Assembly (NCBI RefSeq): GCF_021018805.1
Contig: NW_026960609.1
Location: 186,001 to 250,000, forward strand
Reading direction: 5' to 3'
DNA: 64,000 nucleotides
Source of the DNA: Prinia subflava
Lineage: Eukaryota; Chordata; Aves; Passeriformes; Cisticolidae
Numbering within the stretch: the first letter of the stretch is position 1; each line of letters opens with the position of its first letter. Of the stretch, positions 1-11,421 are shown in pieces. Below the pieces are notes generated by a model, which searched no databases, was not told the origin of the DNA, and was given only the letters and a program-made list of their open reading frames with translations. Position numbers and translations under genes: made by a program.

Positions 1-389
1 CAGGGAAATGGTACAAAGGGTCCGGGACCCTCTGATCCGCCCAGTCTGCCATGTGTCCTGCTCTGCTGGGGATGCCTTGCAGAGCAGAGAAAGAACTAAG
101 ATAAGGTACCCTGCCAGGGAGGCCTGGCAGAGCTGAGAAAGAACAGAGAGATAATGAAGAATAAACAACCTTGGAAACATGCACTAGCAGACTCAGCTTG
201 TCTTCTCTGGCTCTGGCGTGAGACCTTTTGGGCAAGAGAAGCTCGAAAGCCTTATTACCTTGGGGAACAGCAACCCTGAGGAAAGTCTCAGGGAACAACA
301 ACCCTCAGAGGGAGAGAGAGTCCCGAAAAGCTTATTACCTAGGAGAACAGCAACCCCGAGGAGAATCTCAGGGAACAGCAACCCTGAGA
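1..389 (+). repeat. LTR of family R, copy 1 (5' end outside window)
   Basis: This segment matches 15797-16102 and 19214-19517 almost base for base, including a purine-rich stretch, an AATAAA-containing stretch near 170 and a terminal run of stem-loops. The copy at 15797 is followed by a primer-site-like sequence, so the repeat behaves as an LTR. Here it runs into - strand env sequence of family M at about 390-430. The simplest reading is that this is the 3' LTR of a family-R element inserted into that env gene, with its remainder upstream of the window. No target duplication can be checked. The family name is mine. Confidence 0.7.
258..389 (+). repeat. Tandem stem-loops with shared loop AACAGCAA
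   Basis: Four successive inverted repeats sit head to tail. The first (258-281) pairs CCTTGGGG with CCCTGAGG around the loop AACAGCAA, using two G-U wobbles. The last (366-389) pairs TCTCAGGG with CCCTGAGA around the same loop without mismatch. The two middle units have one or two mismatches. Units are preceded by TTATTACCT. The same structures recur in the other two family-R LTRs with different stem sequences but a largely constant loop, which suggests that base pairing rather than primary sequence is kept. Confidence 0.75.
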
Positions 390-429
390 ATTTGGCTTGA
401 ACACAAAGCTAGGGAGATGTTATTCTGGG

Positions 430-1851
430 CAACACTAAGTGCACCAATTATCAATTTGTGGTCATTTGCATTCACCTTTTCCCAATTTGGTAGTATGTTT
501 GACAACAACCACTGTTGAGTCCCCAAAGCTGATAAAGATGAGGACAAGGGCTGTTGTAGTCTTGTTTAATCTCTTGTTGTGGCAGCCAATTTATTCATCA
601 ATACTTCTGAATCAATGCTGTTCAAAATTCCCAGTCCCGTTCCCACTACACCGGTTGTCTCTCGCCATCTGTTTCTTAGAGGGGCTACATTTTCGTAACC
701 AGGTATCCCACCCCTCAAAGGAAGTCTGCAAAAAAGGTGAGCACGCTGGCTGGATTTCTGAAACGTTTTTCTGCATCAACAATTTGACTTGTTTAAGAGA
801 CCAGACCGGATTGAACAATATTTGTTGTTGTCCAGTTTTCTTGATGATATATTTCTTGGCCGAATTTCAAAAATCTTTGGGGTTAACACAACCAGGGGTT
901 GGGAAGTGGGCATCACAACATCAACATCAAGTTCTCCCCAATATTTAGTGGTTTTTTTCCACACATGATTTTATGAGAAATCTGTACATCAGTTAAAGTT
1001 AACCAACAGTTCTGATTTTGAAATTCACAAAACAAAATACGGCCATGAGGCCCTATGCTATAACCGTGTACTGGTTCTACGTGTGATCCACTATTCAATT
1101 CACATCTTATTGCTATGCCATCACCTTGTGATACCACAAAAGGAGGGAAAACTTTATTTTTGTCATCCACCACTAGGGAGACACTTTCACCATGGTAGAC
1201 TACCATTACACTCAATATGGGTTTTGCCACAACATTAATTTTAAATTTATAAACCAAACCATGCAAACCTGATTGATCCATTTTTTGCCAATTACATGAT
1301 ACATAGGTGGATTTGGTTAACGTGAAATTATGCCAACAATCACCAGATTCATTTTTGCAAAGCCTCATGATTTCAACATTGTTAGTACTGGGGTCTAAGG
1401 GAAAGTTATCTACCATCCTTTGACGGCAACACAGTATAAAAGGAACTTGTTTTTCACATGCCCACACTGTTGTACAGCAAAGATTTGCTGTTATATTGGG
1501 GTGCAAATTGCTTGTAATGTTTGATTCCAAAAAATTTCCCGCAATGGCAATACTCAAAGCTTTCTCATGTGAAAGACCTTCTACTTTCCTGCATCCTACC
1601 TGAATCCTCTCGCCAAAAGTCCCAGTTACAGTTCTGGACCAATCTTTCTGATCCCAACCCAAGTCACTTGAGTGGTATACCTCAGAGTCATGCAGTACCA
1701 CGGTTGCTAGGTTTGGGTGACGATCCCTGGGAAAGGATCCTTGGATGCTGGTAAACCTGACAGTAGCTTCTGACCATGGCCACTCGACAGGGTGTTGGCC
1801 ATGGTGTTGCGGTAGGATGCAGAGAAGTATTAATATAGGTATCATGTTCAT
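430..1851 (-). pseudogene. env: Family-M env gene remnant
   Basis: The longest open stretch (1851-913) starts with a hydrophobic signal-peptide-like leader and is rich in cysteines and N-glycosylation sequons, as expected of a retroviral surface glycoprotein. The reading frame is lost near 900, and shorter blocks in shifted frames continue to about 430, where family-R LTR sequence begins. It lies directly downstream of the integrase C-terminus, the normal env position. A related env remnant is found at about 31715-32330. No fusion peptide, immunosuppressive-type domain or anchor could be recognised, so the transmembrane subunit is missing or unrecognisable. Non-functional. Confidence 0.7.
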
Positions 1852-1926
1852 CTGCTACACATGTCCTCCGGTGTTCTCCTGTAAAAAAGCAAAAACAACA
1901 GAGCCTGGCACTAAAGGGGCAGAAAA

Positions 1927-2759
1927 TTAAAATGATGGAATTATCCAACGTGTACTTATCCGATGCTCTTTCCCCAGAGCATCAGATGCAACCCATGCAT
2001 ATTTATTCAGAGGGGTTTTTAACACAAGTGATACTTCTCCCACTGTAGGGAGGTCCACCAAAACAGGTTGTCCAGGATAGTGACTTGGGTTTTTTGAATC
2101 ATTTGGTCCCTGTAGAACAGGAATTATGCTTGGGGCCTTTGGACAAAATGCAGTGATTTTGGGACAGCTGTTTACTCCCCATCTGTCATTCACAGCTTTC
2201 AAGGCCTCCCACAGCCAAAGATCCCAACCTCCATCCTGAGGTTTAAGGAATCATTTCAGGAGACCATTAGTTCTTTCCACAATACCATTAGCTTGGGGGT
2301 AACAAGGGGTGTGATAATTCCATTATATTCCTTCACTTTTTGCCCAATCCTGTACAACTTCAGCAGTAAAGTGGGACCCATTGTCAGACTGAATTTCCTG
2401 GGGTTTTGGAAAAATCCCAAACCACTCTTGCAATGCTTTAACAGGGTTATCTCCAGGAGCTCATTTAAAAGTTTCGGCTTGGACTAACCCAGACACAATC
2501 TTCACTCCTACTAAAACAAAATGTTTACCTCCTGACTTTTTAAAAGGACCGATATAATCTATTTGCCATAAACCTTTATTTTCTCTTAAATGCAAAGGGT
2601 CATCTTCCAAAGGGTGTCTTTCAAGCCGTTTTCAGCATTGCTCACAGGCTGAAATGCATGATTTGCACATTTCTCTGGTAACCGGCCAGCCACGGGCATG
2701 AGCATCTCTGTATAAATCTTTTGCACCTGTTTGCTTTCTTTTAACATGCACCCATTCTA
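1927..2759 (-). pseudogene. pol: Family-M integrase (part after the TSD break)
   Basis: On the - strand the zinc-finger region with paired cysteines (around 2640-2680), the first catalytic Asp in a Q-I-D-Y context (around 2560) and the second in S-D-N-G-S-H-F (around 2380) can be read, followed by the C-terminal domain (ORF 2202-1927). Stops and frame changes separate the blocks; one stop falls just after the CxxxxC of the zinc finger. The upstream end was cut at 2760 when the gammaretrovirus-like provirus inserted; RNase H resumes at 6752. Retroviral integrase joins viral DNA to host DNA; this copy cannot be translated intact. Confidence 0.8.
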
Positions 2760-2760
2760 A

Positions 2761-2764
2761 TAGG
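2761..2764. repeat. Target-site duplication TAGG, left copy
   Basis: The matching right copy is 6748-6751. Removing the insert and one copy rejoins the family-M integrase and RNase H regions. Confidence 0.75.
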
Positions 2765-2856
2765 TGTGAAATACAAAGTTATGTTTTGTGTCAGGGAAAT
2801 GAAGAAAATATGTGTAATTGTAGTTGTGGAACACGGCCATGGGACAGTTATAAAGA
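2765..2856 (+). repeat. Remnant of 5' LTR (first 92 bp)
   Basis: It matches 5945-6036 with three substitutions and then stops. The deletion end point is marked by a (TA)n tract at 2862-2876. Confidence 0.8.
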
Positions 2857-2883
2857 AGGCTATATATATATATATAATGGGAA

Positions 2884-3534
2884 GGCTCCCATTTTACCTC
2901 TAGCATCATCAAAGGGGTAATACAAGCCATGGGTATTTCCTGGGAATACCATACCCCTTGGCACCCTCAGAGCACTGGGAGGGTGGAAAGGATGAACCAA
3001 ACTATAAAACAGCAATTAACCAAATTAATGACTGAAACCAAGATGTCCTGGGTAAAATGTTTACCTTTAGCATTGCTTAATATAAGAACACTTCCTAATG
3101 CAGATACTGGGCTATCAGCATACGAAATGCTTTATGGAATGCCATATTCCCAGGAGATACCCCAAACATCAGTAATAATTGAAGATATGAGTATTCAGAA
3201 ATATATTCAAACAATTGGACAACATGTATTAGAGTTGAGAGGAAAAGGAATATTGGCTCAATCCACCCCTCTAGGATTTAGCATACACAAAATAAAACCA
3301 GGTGACTGGGTGCTGGTTAAAAGATGGAAAGGGGAGAGCTTATCTCCTAAATGGGAAGGCCCATATTTAACCCTCTTAACCACTGATACAGCCATCCGAA
3401 CTGCAGAGAAAGGCTGGACCCACGCATCTCGCATTAAAGGACCAGTGGGACCACTAACAGAGGCACCGGCCAAGCCTCAGTGGAAAATCACTTCTGCTCC
3501 TGGAGAACTGAAAATAAGACTTAAAAAGGACTGA
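2884..3534 (+). pseudogene. pol: Gammaretrovirus-like integrase C-terminal part
   Basis: The frame opens just before a G-S-H-F-T block, so the first catalytic Asp is missing, but the catalytic Glu is visible in G-R-V-E-R-M-N (around 2985). A C-terminal domain of gammaretroviral type follows, with W-V-L-V-K and W-E-G-P-Y blocks, ending at a TGA at 3532-3534. The ORF is open to its natural end but is only about half an integrase. It precedes env as in gammaretroviruses, where the pol end commonly overlaps the env start. Its 5' end is fused to LTR sequence by the deletion, so no catalytic protein is expected. Confidence 0.85.
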
Positions 3535-3613
3535 CACATCTTTCGGAAACACTTGTACCTGAGGCTTCAGAATCAAAACCTTCCAAGAGAAATGAAATGT
3601 CCTAACCAAAATT

Positions 3614-5749
3614 GTGAATGTTTTCCTTGGGGTGGTTTCAGGTGCATTGAGTGTCAGAAGTTGTGGTATACAAACTTGGTGGGGGCAAGGATCCCTAGTA
3701 CCCTTTGCTGGAGTTGTAGGGATGAGAGAGACAGATAGAACACTAAAGGCTGCAGTAGAGAAGGGATACATCAAAGTAGGTGATAAAGATTGGTGGGGGA
3801 CCTGGCTGCATGGGATATGGGCTGGGATTGATCTGCAGGAAGAAGCAAAAGCAAAACTGGAAAGAACTGAGTGTGATTACAACAATTGGATACCAGACAG
3901 ATACCAAATTGAAATAAGGGAGTGGCACAGAGCTAAGCTTCAGTGGGCCTGGCACGATTCACAGGTAAGAATAAATAGAGGGCAAGACCAGATTGACCTC
4001 TTCCTTTGCCACCAAGAAGATGAAAATCCCAACTGTTGGCAGCAACCCAATAGGTTGGAGGGGTGGAAAGGCATGTCATACTAGACCTCTCATTATATAC
4101 CTGATCATGTGTGTAAGCACTGCCAAGGCAATTGACAATTGCCACCGATGTCACCAGTCGGTGAAAGGGAGAGGAGTCACAACGGTAGCCTTTGTTGGTC
4201 ACACCCATATAAACAAAGGTGGTTATGATGAAAGTCAGTTAAGTGTTTGTGAAGAGCAAGGAAGGGAATTTTGGATGGCAAGGAATTTAGGAGCAAGAGG
4301 AGGAGCTGGCCGTAATTACCAGACATGTCCAAGAGGAGAAGAATATATATGTTTTACCAAAGCAGGTATGTGGGGATACACTGATGGAGGAGGAGTTCAA
4401 GACCAATATGAGGAGAATTTAGTGCAGAAAGCAGTGGAAGGGTTGAAAACCCACTCTGAATCTAAAGTTGCTTCCCCAGATTTGTATGAGAAATTAAGGA
4501 AACAGCTGCCAGAGTTAGACCTTTCCACTTCTGGACACAATTTGTCCATGGATTTAATGCAACGAACTGTAATAGAATTAAGTGTTTCCAAGTGCTGGAT
4601 TTGTGGTGGGACCCAAATGACAGAGCAATGGCCTTGGAGAGGAGAAGGACTAGAAGTAGCACAAATTTTAAGGTGGAACCGAACAGGAATTATCAAACCT
4701 GAAGAACGGCCAGAAGGATGGGTACTGACAAATGTAGTGATAGGCCAAGAATGCATAGCCAGGAAAGGGAAAGCCTTTGGGACAAGGGTAGGGGAAACCC
4801 CTTGCAAAAGAGTGTATACCACAAATTTATCTAAAAATTGGTGGTGGCCACAAAAACCTGAGGAATATTTAAGTAACAGACAAATGCCTGATTGTGAATT
4901 AGATGCTACTGGACTGTATTGGGGTAACAAAAGTGGAGCAAACCCCTTCCAGGAAGCTGAGAACCTCAGAAAATATTGGGAAACTCCTGCGAATCAGACT
5001 AGTGGGGCGCTCCAGAGGGTTTGTTTTGGATATGTGGGAAGAGGGCATACAGTAAATTGCCAAAAGATTGGAAAGGGTCCTGTACAATTGGGATAATACA
5101 ACCAGGGTTTTTCCTGCTACCACAAGAACAAAGGAAAGCGCTAGGAAAACCTTTATATGAGCAGATGAAAATGAGGGAAAGACGAAGCTTGGTGGGTGGA
5201 ATTCAAACATGGAGAGACGAGGAATGGCCCCCAGAAAGAATAATTGAGTACTATGGTCCTGCTACATGGGCTCAGGATGGTAGTTGGGGTTATAGAACCC
5301 CAATATACATGTTAAATGGTATAATTCGGCTGCAAGCAGTAGTGCAAATAATAACAAATCAGACCTCCAGGGCATTGGAGCTGCTAGCTACACAATTAAC
5401 CCAAACTCGAGCGGCAGTGTACCAAAATCGGTTAGCTTTAGATTATTTGTTAGCTGAAGAAGGTGGAGTATGTGGAAAATTTAACACTTCTGATTGTTGT
5501 CTAGAAATAGATGACAATGGGGAGCTTGTCTCACAAATAGCAGAAGACATTAAAAGAATAGCACATGTGCTTGTTCAACAATGGAATTCTATCCTTCAAG
5601 CTTCATGGTGGGACCAGTTGTTTGGAGGAGGGGCTTGGTGGAAGAAAATAAGATTTACAATATTGTGTTCATTTGCTGGATTGCTGTTTTTACCTTGCTT
5701 AATTCCATGCTTTGTTCGGCTTATCCACTCTGTGATTCAAGGTATGTAG
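3614..5749 (+). pseudogene. env: Gammaretrovirus-like env, two frame breaks
   Basis: Three overlapping frames cover it: 3614-4084 (leader region), 3993-5096 (surface subunit) and 5021-5749 (end of surface subunit plus transmembrane subunit). The surface part has a hydrophobic signal-like stretch near 4090-4130 and a C-W-I-C motif (around 4597), the CXXC that in gammaretroviruses bonds to the transmembrane subunit. A basic R-E-R-R-S site (around 5180) fits furin cleavage. The transmembrane part has the heptad and immunosuppressive-type region, a cysteine motif with seven rather than six residues before the CC pair, and a membrane anchor ending near 5740. Reading frame is lost between 5020 and 5096, so full-length translation is not expected. 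Related env genes in other hosts have been co-opted, which is why this one is of interest. Confidence 0.8.
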
Positions 5750-5944
5750 GTCGTTGTGATGCCAGTAGACCCTGAACTAGCTACAGGGTAATTTGGCCAT
5801 TTTGGGAAAACATCTAAAATATCCAAAATAATGAAACTGAAGGAAAAGGATGAAGAAGGAAAAGTTACTGAAGTTTTGGCCAGATTCGAAACCCAGACAC
5901 GAATAAGTAAGATAAATAAAAATTTATACAAGCAGAGTGGGGAC
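5750..5944 (+). other. Env-to-LTR spacer with polypurine tract
   Basis: A short open frame (5831-6046) runs through this spacer into the LTR but has no recognisable domain. A purine-rich GCAGAGTGGGGAC stretch abuts the LTR start at 5945 and is a plausible polypurine tract for plus-strand priming. Confidence 0.5.
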
Positions 5945-6747
5945 TGTGAAATACAAAGTTATGTTTCGTGTCAGGGAAATGAAGAAAATCTGTGTAATTC
6001 TAGTTGTGGAACACGGCCATGGGACAGTTATAAAGATGAGTTCTAATAAACAACTGAGTAAAGCATGGAAGGAAGTTTTTGAATAAATCTTTTGCTTGCA
6101 ATTACCTATTATAAGTCTCAAGCTATTCTGTAATAAGTGTCTTTTAATTATAACCTTAGAAACTTGCTTTGTATTAAAGAATTTTTAACTGTTGTTTTAG
6201 ATTGTAAAAAGGCTTTTAGACAAAAGAAGGAATTAAGAAGGGGCCCAGGCCTTTCACAGAAGGTGGGAAAACATCCTGGACACGAAAGAAAGACTTCAGC
6301 TCACTGATTTATGACTTCTGAAGAGGGAAACTGGACATCACTATCAGAGATTGATGGACCTGGAAAATAAAAATGGGACCCCCACATCTGGAAGTCGGAC
6401 CCCACCATCTGGAAAACATATCCTGGATGTACATCCTGGAATATTGAAATATCGAAATAGATCACAATAGTCTATAGAATTATACAGGACAAACTATAGA
6501 TTTATTACTGTTAAGTATTGAATTGTGATGTTAAAACTAGAAATGGAAACTGCTGAGAAAGCTTATGAATATGTATGAATATAGCCAAATCCCAGCAAGT
6601 CCAGCAATCAGTGTGCAGTCGGAAGGGAAAACCCCTACCACTGTACCCAGCGATGTCTTTGCTCACACTTTAATAAGCTAATTAATTAATTATTAAATTG
6701 AATTGCTGCTTGATATATTGGCCGTGTCAAGCGTCTCATTTCTAACA
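5945..6747 (+). repeat. 3' LTR of gammaretrovirus-like provirus
   Basis: It starts TGTGAAATAC, ends CTAACA and is 803 bp long. AATAAA-type signals are present near 6046, and the sequence is AT-rich towards the end. Right flank is the TAGG duplication. Confidence 0.8.
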
Positions 6748-6751
6748 TAGG

Positions 6752-7540
6752 CAATCCCAGTCCTCTGTGATTTGTTCTTTTTTCAGGGGACTCAGTCTAG
6801 CTAACTCATCTGCTCTATTGTTCCACTCTCCTGCGAAATTTCCATCTGTCTGGTGAGAGGCAACAACCCCACAGCAAAATTTCCTTGGCTAGAAATGCTT
6901 AGAATCTCTTGCCACTTTTCCTTTTGCCACACTATGCTTCTGTTAACCTCCTAATCATTCTGTTGCCCAAAAGGGAGCCACTCTGTACATCCTTTGAACA
7001 CAGCATAGGAGTCAGTGTAAATACAAACAAGGGAAGTATTCTGTGCTTCACGCTTGAAAACACTCCAAACAGCTATGAGTTCTCCTACCTGTGCACTACC
7101 CTCTCCTTCCGTAATGATTTGTTCACCTGAAGAAATGTGTAAGGCTACGTCCCTGTATCTCCATACCTTTCCCTCCCGCTTAGCAGAAGCATCTGTGAAC
7201 CATGAATTTTCTGATTGTTCAGGGGAAAAAGGAGGGGCTACCTTAATCACAGAAACAGGTTTGTCCTGGCTATTACTCAAGCTCTGTTTCTTGAATGGCT
7301 AAGTTTTTAACAGCACCTCCAGTGATCTTAAATGTGTTACAGTACCATTTCCTCACTGAAGCCCCTGAGCCACCCCGTCAGGGGGGGCAGCTCCAGTGGT
7401 AACAATCTTAATAACTTTAAAAGGGCCTCTCAAAACAATGGGTTGTTGCCGTGGGATTTTTTCTACTTCAATGAGAGCTAAGCAAACCACAAACAAGCCT
7501 TTCTCCCAAACTGTGTATCTCTTTTCAGCATCTTTAAAGC
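6752..7540 (-). pseudogene. pol: Family-M RNase H domain
   Basis: On the - strand ORF 7280-6951 contains the first Asp in F-T-D-A-S, the Glu in V-G-E-L-I-A and the second Asp in Y-T-D-S-Y-A. The last Asp, in N-N-R-A-D-E-L, is found in a following frame near 6790. All four acidic positions of a retroviral RNase H are therefore visible, but a frame break lies between them. RNase H removes the RNA strand during reverse transcription. The gene continues into the integrase block at 2759 once the provirus at 2765-6747 is removed. Confidence 0.8.
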
Positions 7541-7541
7541 C

Positions 7542-8480
7542 TCAAGAATAAAAACCAACAGGCCTAGTGGGGCCTTCTGGCCCTCGTTGCCAAATGTGCA
7601 CTGATAATCCAGAGGAAGCAAACCCCCATTCTACTTGAAAAGGATCTGTAGGGTGAATAGGACCAAGTGCTTGGTGTGCTGTAGCTTCAAAAATTAATAA
7701 TTGCAATGCTTCCTCCTGGGACTGAGTCCAATCCCACTTCACCCCTTTTCTCAGCAAATGATAAAGAGGTCTAGCAATGATACAAAAGTCTGGAATGTGT
7801 TTTCTCCAAAACACTAACAATCCTAAAGCTTGCTGGAGATCTTTCTTGGATTAGGGCATTTTAATTTGATCTAAAGAAGTCAGGGTATCAGGGGGAATAC
7901 ATGTTATACCTCCTTTCCACCAAATGCCCAGAAACTTCACTTCTGGTGAAGGTTTCTGAATTTTCTCTGAGGGTATCTGCAAGTCAAGACTTTCCAAGCG
8001 GGAAATTATTTTCTGTTGAGTATCCCCCACTACTTCTAGTTTGTCTCCCCCTACCAAGATGTCATCAATGTTCTGATACACAATTACATTGTCAGGTATA
8101 GGTATTAGTTCTAATTCTCTAGCCAAAGCATGGTGGGCTAGAGTGGGAGAGTGTCAATATCCTTGGGGGAGTCTAGTAAAGGTATATTGGTGTCCTTCCC
8201 AGGTGAAAGTAAAACAGTCCATGTCCTCTGGTTGTATAGGTATCATGAAAAACATGTCTTTAACATCTATAGTTGCCATGATGGTGTGAGCCTTTTCTTG
8301 AATTGATGTTATTAATTCAGCTAAATTTGGCACAGCTGCGGTGAGTGGATCTGTGTTGGCATTTAGCCTGCGATAGTCTACTGTCAATCTCCACTTACCA
8401 TTAGGCTTTCGCACAGGCCAAACAGGTGAGTTGAAAGGAGAATGTGTATTAATTATTACTCCTTGATCTCACAAATCCTG
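7542..8480 (-). pseudogene. pol: Family-M reverse transcriptase
   Basis: Three frames carry successive blocks: 8414-8154 (fingers/palm, with K-W-R-L-T-V-D-Y and L-P-Q-G-Y), 8126-7851 (palm, with the catalytic pair in Y-Q-N-I-D-D-I-L) and 7820-7542 (thumb/connection). The IDD form differs from the YMDD of the ERVK elements in this window. Small indels between blocks break the frame. It lies between protease and RNase H in standard order. The same region, further deleted, appears inside the 759-codon ORF at 28962-31241. Confidence 0.85.
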
Positions 8481-8525
8481 TATAACAGGTTTGATGCCCT
8501 CTTTGGCTCCAGAAGGAAGAGGGTA

Positions 8526-8963
8526 TTATTTCACATTGGTGATTTTGCTAAAAGGGAGTGATGTTGCAACCTGTAGCAACCTGATGTTAAGCTGTGGTAT
8601 GACAAAAGACCATAAACAGCCTTCTGAATCTGTCCACTGTCTGCCTGCTAAAATATCCATCCCCATCAAGCTACTTTCAAAATCTCCAACTGCTATTTTG
8701 ATAGTCAATAAATTCTCTTCTCCTGGCAGCAAAAGCTTAATCAAAGCTATGTGTGTAACACTAGGGGCACCTAAAGCATTTACAACACAGTATTGTTTTT
8801 TCAATGGAACAGCTCCACATTTCCAGGCACCTGCGTTTTTTAATGCAGAAATTTGTGCTCCAGTATCAACTAAAAAGGTAACAAATACACGTTTAGGGCC
8901 AACTATTGCAGTAATCCATAAATCTCCAGTTGTTTTATCATGTGTGAGCATTCTTAAGTACAC
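8526..8963 (-). pseudogene. pro: Family-M retroviral protease region
   Basis: The 145-codon stretch contains L-V-D-T-G-A-Q, the active-site D-T-G-A motif of retroviral aspartic proteases, which work as homodimers. A flap-like segment and a G-M-D-I-L block follow, before the reverse transcriptase. The domain is open throughout but is separated from gag and reverse transcriptase by frame breaks. Confidence 0.8.
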
Positions 8964-9001
8964 CCAATCTCCATCCCTCAGCCCACCAAGAGATGGAGAA
9001 T

Positions 9002-9295
9002 CTAGTTTAAGTGTTTAGACTCAATGGGGTACACATCTGAAAGCGGGTGGGTACTATGAACCAGAGAAAGCTGTTTTGGCTCAGTGCTCAGTTTTGACTC
9101 AGCACCCAGAACTGGTGGAAGGGATTGTTCTGGCTGGGTGCCCAAAACCTGTGGAAGGGGTGCAGTGGGTTGAGTGTATTTTACAGTAGGAGAATGTGAT
9201 ACAATGGGTTTAGAAACATGCCAGTTACTCACAGTTTTACTTAATTTATTAATCGGCAAGCCATCCATAATGTATTTGGAGACCCCCTTTCTCAG
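9002..9295 (-). pseudogene. gag: Family-M gag-pro linker
   Basis: ORF 9268-9002 is rich in Pro, Gln, Ser and Thr and repeats an L-P-P/Q-V-L-G-T/A module, like the matching part of the 759-codon ORF near residues 430-470. It is cut from the rest of gag by the solo LTR at 9302-9665. Confidence 0.6.
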
Positions 9296-9301
9296 CCCTA
9301 A

Positions 9302-9665
9302 TGTTGCCCTGGTTTTTCTGAAATTTTTTAAAGCCTTCTACTTGCTTATAAGATGGAGTCAGTTCTTTAGTTACTGTACAATATTAAGGGTCAGTTTTTC
9401 ACTTTCTCACACTTTGGAACATAAACAACCTTTCTTGTTTTTGTTCACTGTCCTTTGCTTACATATTTCTAGCCTGAAAATAATGTTGGTTGACAGCTGG
9501 TCTGGCCAGTGGGGTGAAGGGGTAGTAACCCCAGAAGCCAATCCACTACCAGACCCACAAAATTATAAAATGAAAAGAAATTAACAGGCTCACTCTCTTT
9601 TTGGGGAGCAGCTTTTCACTGCAGACCTCTGCCTCTGTGTTGTTGTTTTTGCATTCCAGTCAACA
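9302..9665 (+). mobile_element. Solo LTR, ERVK type, TSD CCCTAA
   Basis: It starts TGTTGCCC, ends TCAACA, is 364 bp long and is flanked by CCCTAA at 9296-9301 and 9666-9671. It is the same family as the LTR at 37622-37985, also 364 bp. A 6-bp duplication fits betaretrovirus-like (ERVK) integration. It interrupts family-M gag. Confidence 0.9.
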
Positions 9666-9671
9666 CCCTAA

Positions 9672-11019
9672 AGACCACAAATACTGGCTATTGGAGATTA
9701 ATTTCCCCTTCTCAGTGTTGTCTTTAGGAGCAGTAGTGTTATGAGCAGTGATGTGTGAGACACCTTTGGTTTTCTCTGATTTGTGTCCTGAATAAACAAT
9801 GTGTCTAAGATTTTTAGTTTTCTGGGGTTTCTCTGCTGAGGTATTTACAGAACCATATTTTCTGTTATAATTGATCAACTCTTCTGCAACTTTGCTCCAT
9901 GTCCAGACCTTACGGTCACTAGCAGGAGAGAGCACTTGTGAGTCTGGGGGTTGGGAGGGAGTTGAAAAGGGAGGATTGTCAGGATCAGAGGAATCATGTT
10001 GATCCTTTAGGTTACCGAGAAACCGGTCCAACCTATCAAGTGCGGTGATTGTTGCTATAGTTTTCTGTAAAAGAATCAGGGTCTCCGGCAAGCCTCAAAT
10101 TAATGGAGTCATAATTTAATTTCAGGCTTTACCGGCGATTGCATTGGTGATTCACAACCAGAATGTAATTTCTTTTCATGTATCATTTGTAAACAACTTT
10201 GTGAATGTTTTCTAAAATTTGGTCTGAATTACCGACCAGGGCTAAAGGGTCTCCCCTTTCCAAGGGACTAATTCCCCCAGCCCAATAAGCTGCATGCTGA
10301 GTTAGGGACCATGATCTATGCTTATCTCCAGTTGTTAAGAAAACACCATGACCCAAATAATCACTAGCTTCTTGTTCTGACAATAAAATTTGATCTCCTC
10401 CAGTGAGAGACACTCGGAAGACATATTCTGTCTCTGATTCATGTGGAAGTCGACTAAAGTCCTTTTTTAGTTTTGCCAATTCAGTAGCTGTGTATGGGAT
10501 TTCTTTAGTTGTGATGTGTGGGTCAGTATCTTCATCATTAATGTAATTATATTCTGTTTTAATTAATGGTCTCAATTTTGGCATCCTATCTTTTACTAAC
10601 TCCAAATCTTTTTGTGGATATATTTGATAAATACAAGGAGATTCCTTTTCCACAGTAATTTTTGGTGGGTCATCAAGTTTGGAATTTTTAACAGATAATT
10701 CTCTTAAAGCTGTTTTCAGTAAAAGATTCTCTTTTCTTTCTTGATCTAACTCTTTCCTCTCCTGATCTGTCATTTTCACATTACATTCTGTTATGGCTAC
10801 TGTGAGGCAAGCTCCCAAAACTGAAACAAGGATATTCTAATTTCTGCCCAATTTGTACTTTGTTTCATGCTGTAAAGAGGATATTCTATCAATTACATTC
10901 TCCAAATTAAACCAGTTAACTTTCGCCCATTCTTCCCCCCCAGGAGAGGGTCGGGCATTGTGTTTTGCCAACAAGGCATAAAATGCGGTTTTATCTTTTA
11001 CAGTGAAGTCCTCAGCCAT
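9672..11019 (-). pseudogene. gag: Family-M gag
   Basis: Three frames hold successive parts: 11019-10837 (start at an ATG giving M-A-E-D-F, containing F-Y-A-L-L-A-K-H-N), 10818-10183 (with a Leu/Lys-rich coiled-coil-like stretch and a capsid-like part with P-H-E-S-E-T-E-Y) and 10091-9672. I placed the start at the ATG aligned with that of the related 759-codon ORF rather than at the upstream ATG inside a CA repeat. The order matches the intact N-terminal two thirds of that ORF. At least two frameshifts and the solo LTR at 9302 disrupt the gene. Confidence 0.8.
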
Positions 11020-11066
11020 GTCTGTGAAGGGATCAAAAACCACATCAGGGAGGCACTGCTTAGTTA

Positions 11067-11086
11067 CACACACACACACACACACA
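11067..11086. repeat. (AC)n microsatellite
   Basis: About ten CA units lie immediately upstream of the family-M gag start on the - strand. Confidence 0.95.
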
Positions 11087-11421
11087 GCAGAGCTGTGTCT
11101 TCCCTTCTCTTCCCTGGGTGGGTGGGGAGACCCATCTACCTGGGAGGTTCACCTTCAATTACAACGCAGGATGTCTCCCCCTAACACCAGGTAGTCGGTC
11201 CTGACTTTTGCACTCAAAGTTCTTTTGTGAAATTCTGACAGCACAACCCTCAATCGAGTTTGGGGTGCCTTTACACCTTAGGCGTGTGCAGTGTGCGAGG
11301 AATCAGAGAGGCCCCCCTTGCTTTCTAACCGCGTTCACCAATATGACAGGCTAGGTGAGGCTGGAGCCAGACTTCCTCTCCCTGTTACAGACTACACACA
11401 ACCTTGCAACCCCTCTGTCAG

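Larger units (their letters stand above)
2765..6747 (+). mobile_element. Gammaretrovirus-like provirus, internally deleted, env-retaining
   Basis: The element starts TGTGAAATAC and ends CTAACA and is flanked by the 4-bp direct repeat TAGG (2761-2764 and 6748-6751), the duplication size usual for gammaretroviruses. The first 92 bp (2765-2856) repeat the start of the 3' LTR (5945-6747) with three mismatches. The rest of the 5' LTR, leader, gag, protease, reverse transcriptase and most of integrase are absent: sequence jumps from LTR through a short TA repeat into integrase at about 2884. It is inserted in opposite orientation into the integrase region of the family-M element. Confidence 0.85.

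Noticed and set aside
251..389. CRISPR-like tandem array
   Set aside because: Units are contiguous hairpins within an LTR of a vertebrate genome, without regular unique spacers.
9174..9584. 136-codon + strand ORF, repeated on the - strand near 37526-37945
   Set aside because: It is LTR sequence shared by the solo LTR and the ERVK-D 3' LTR.
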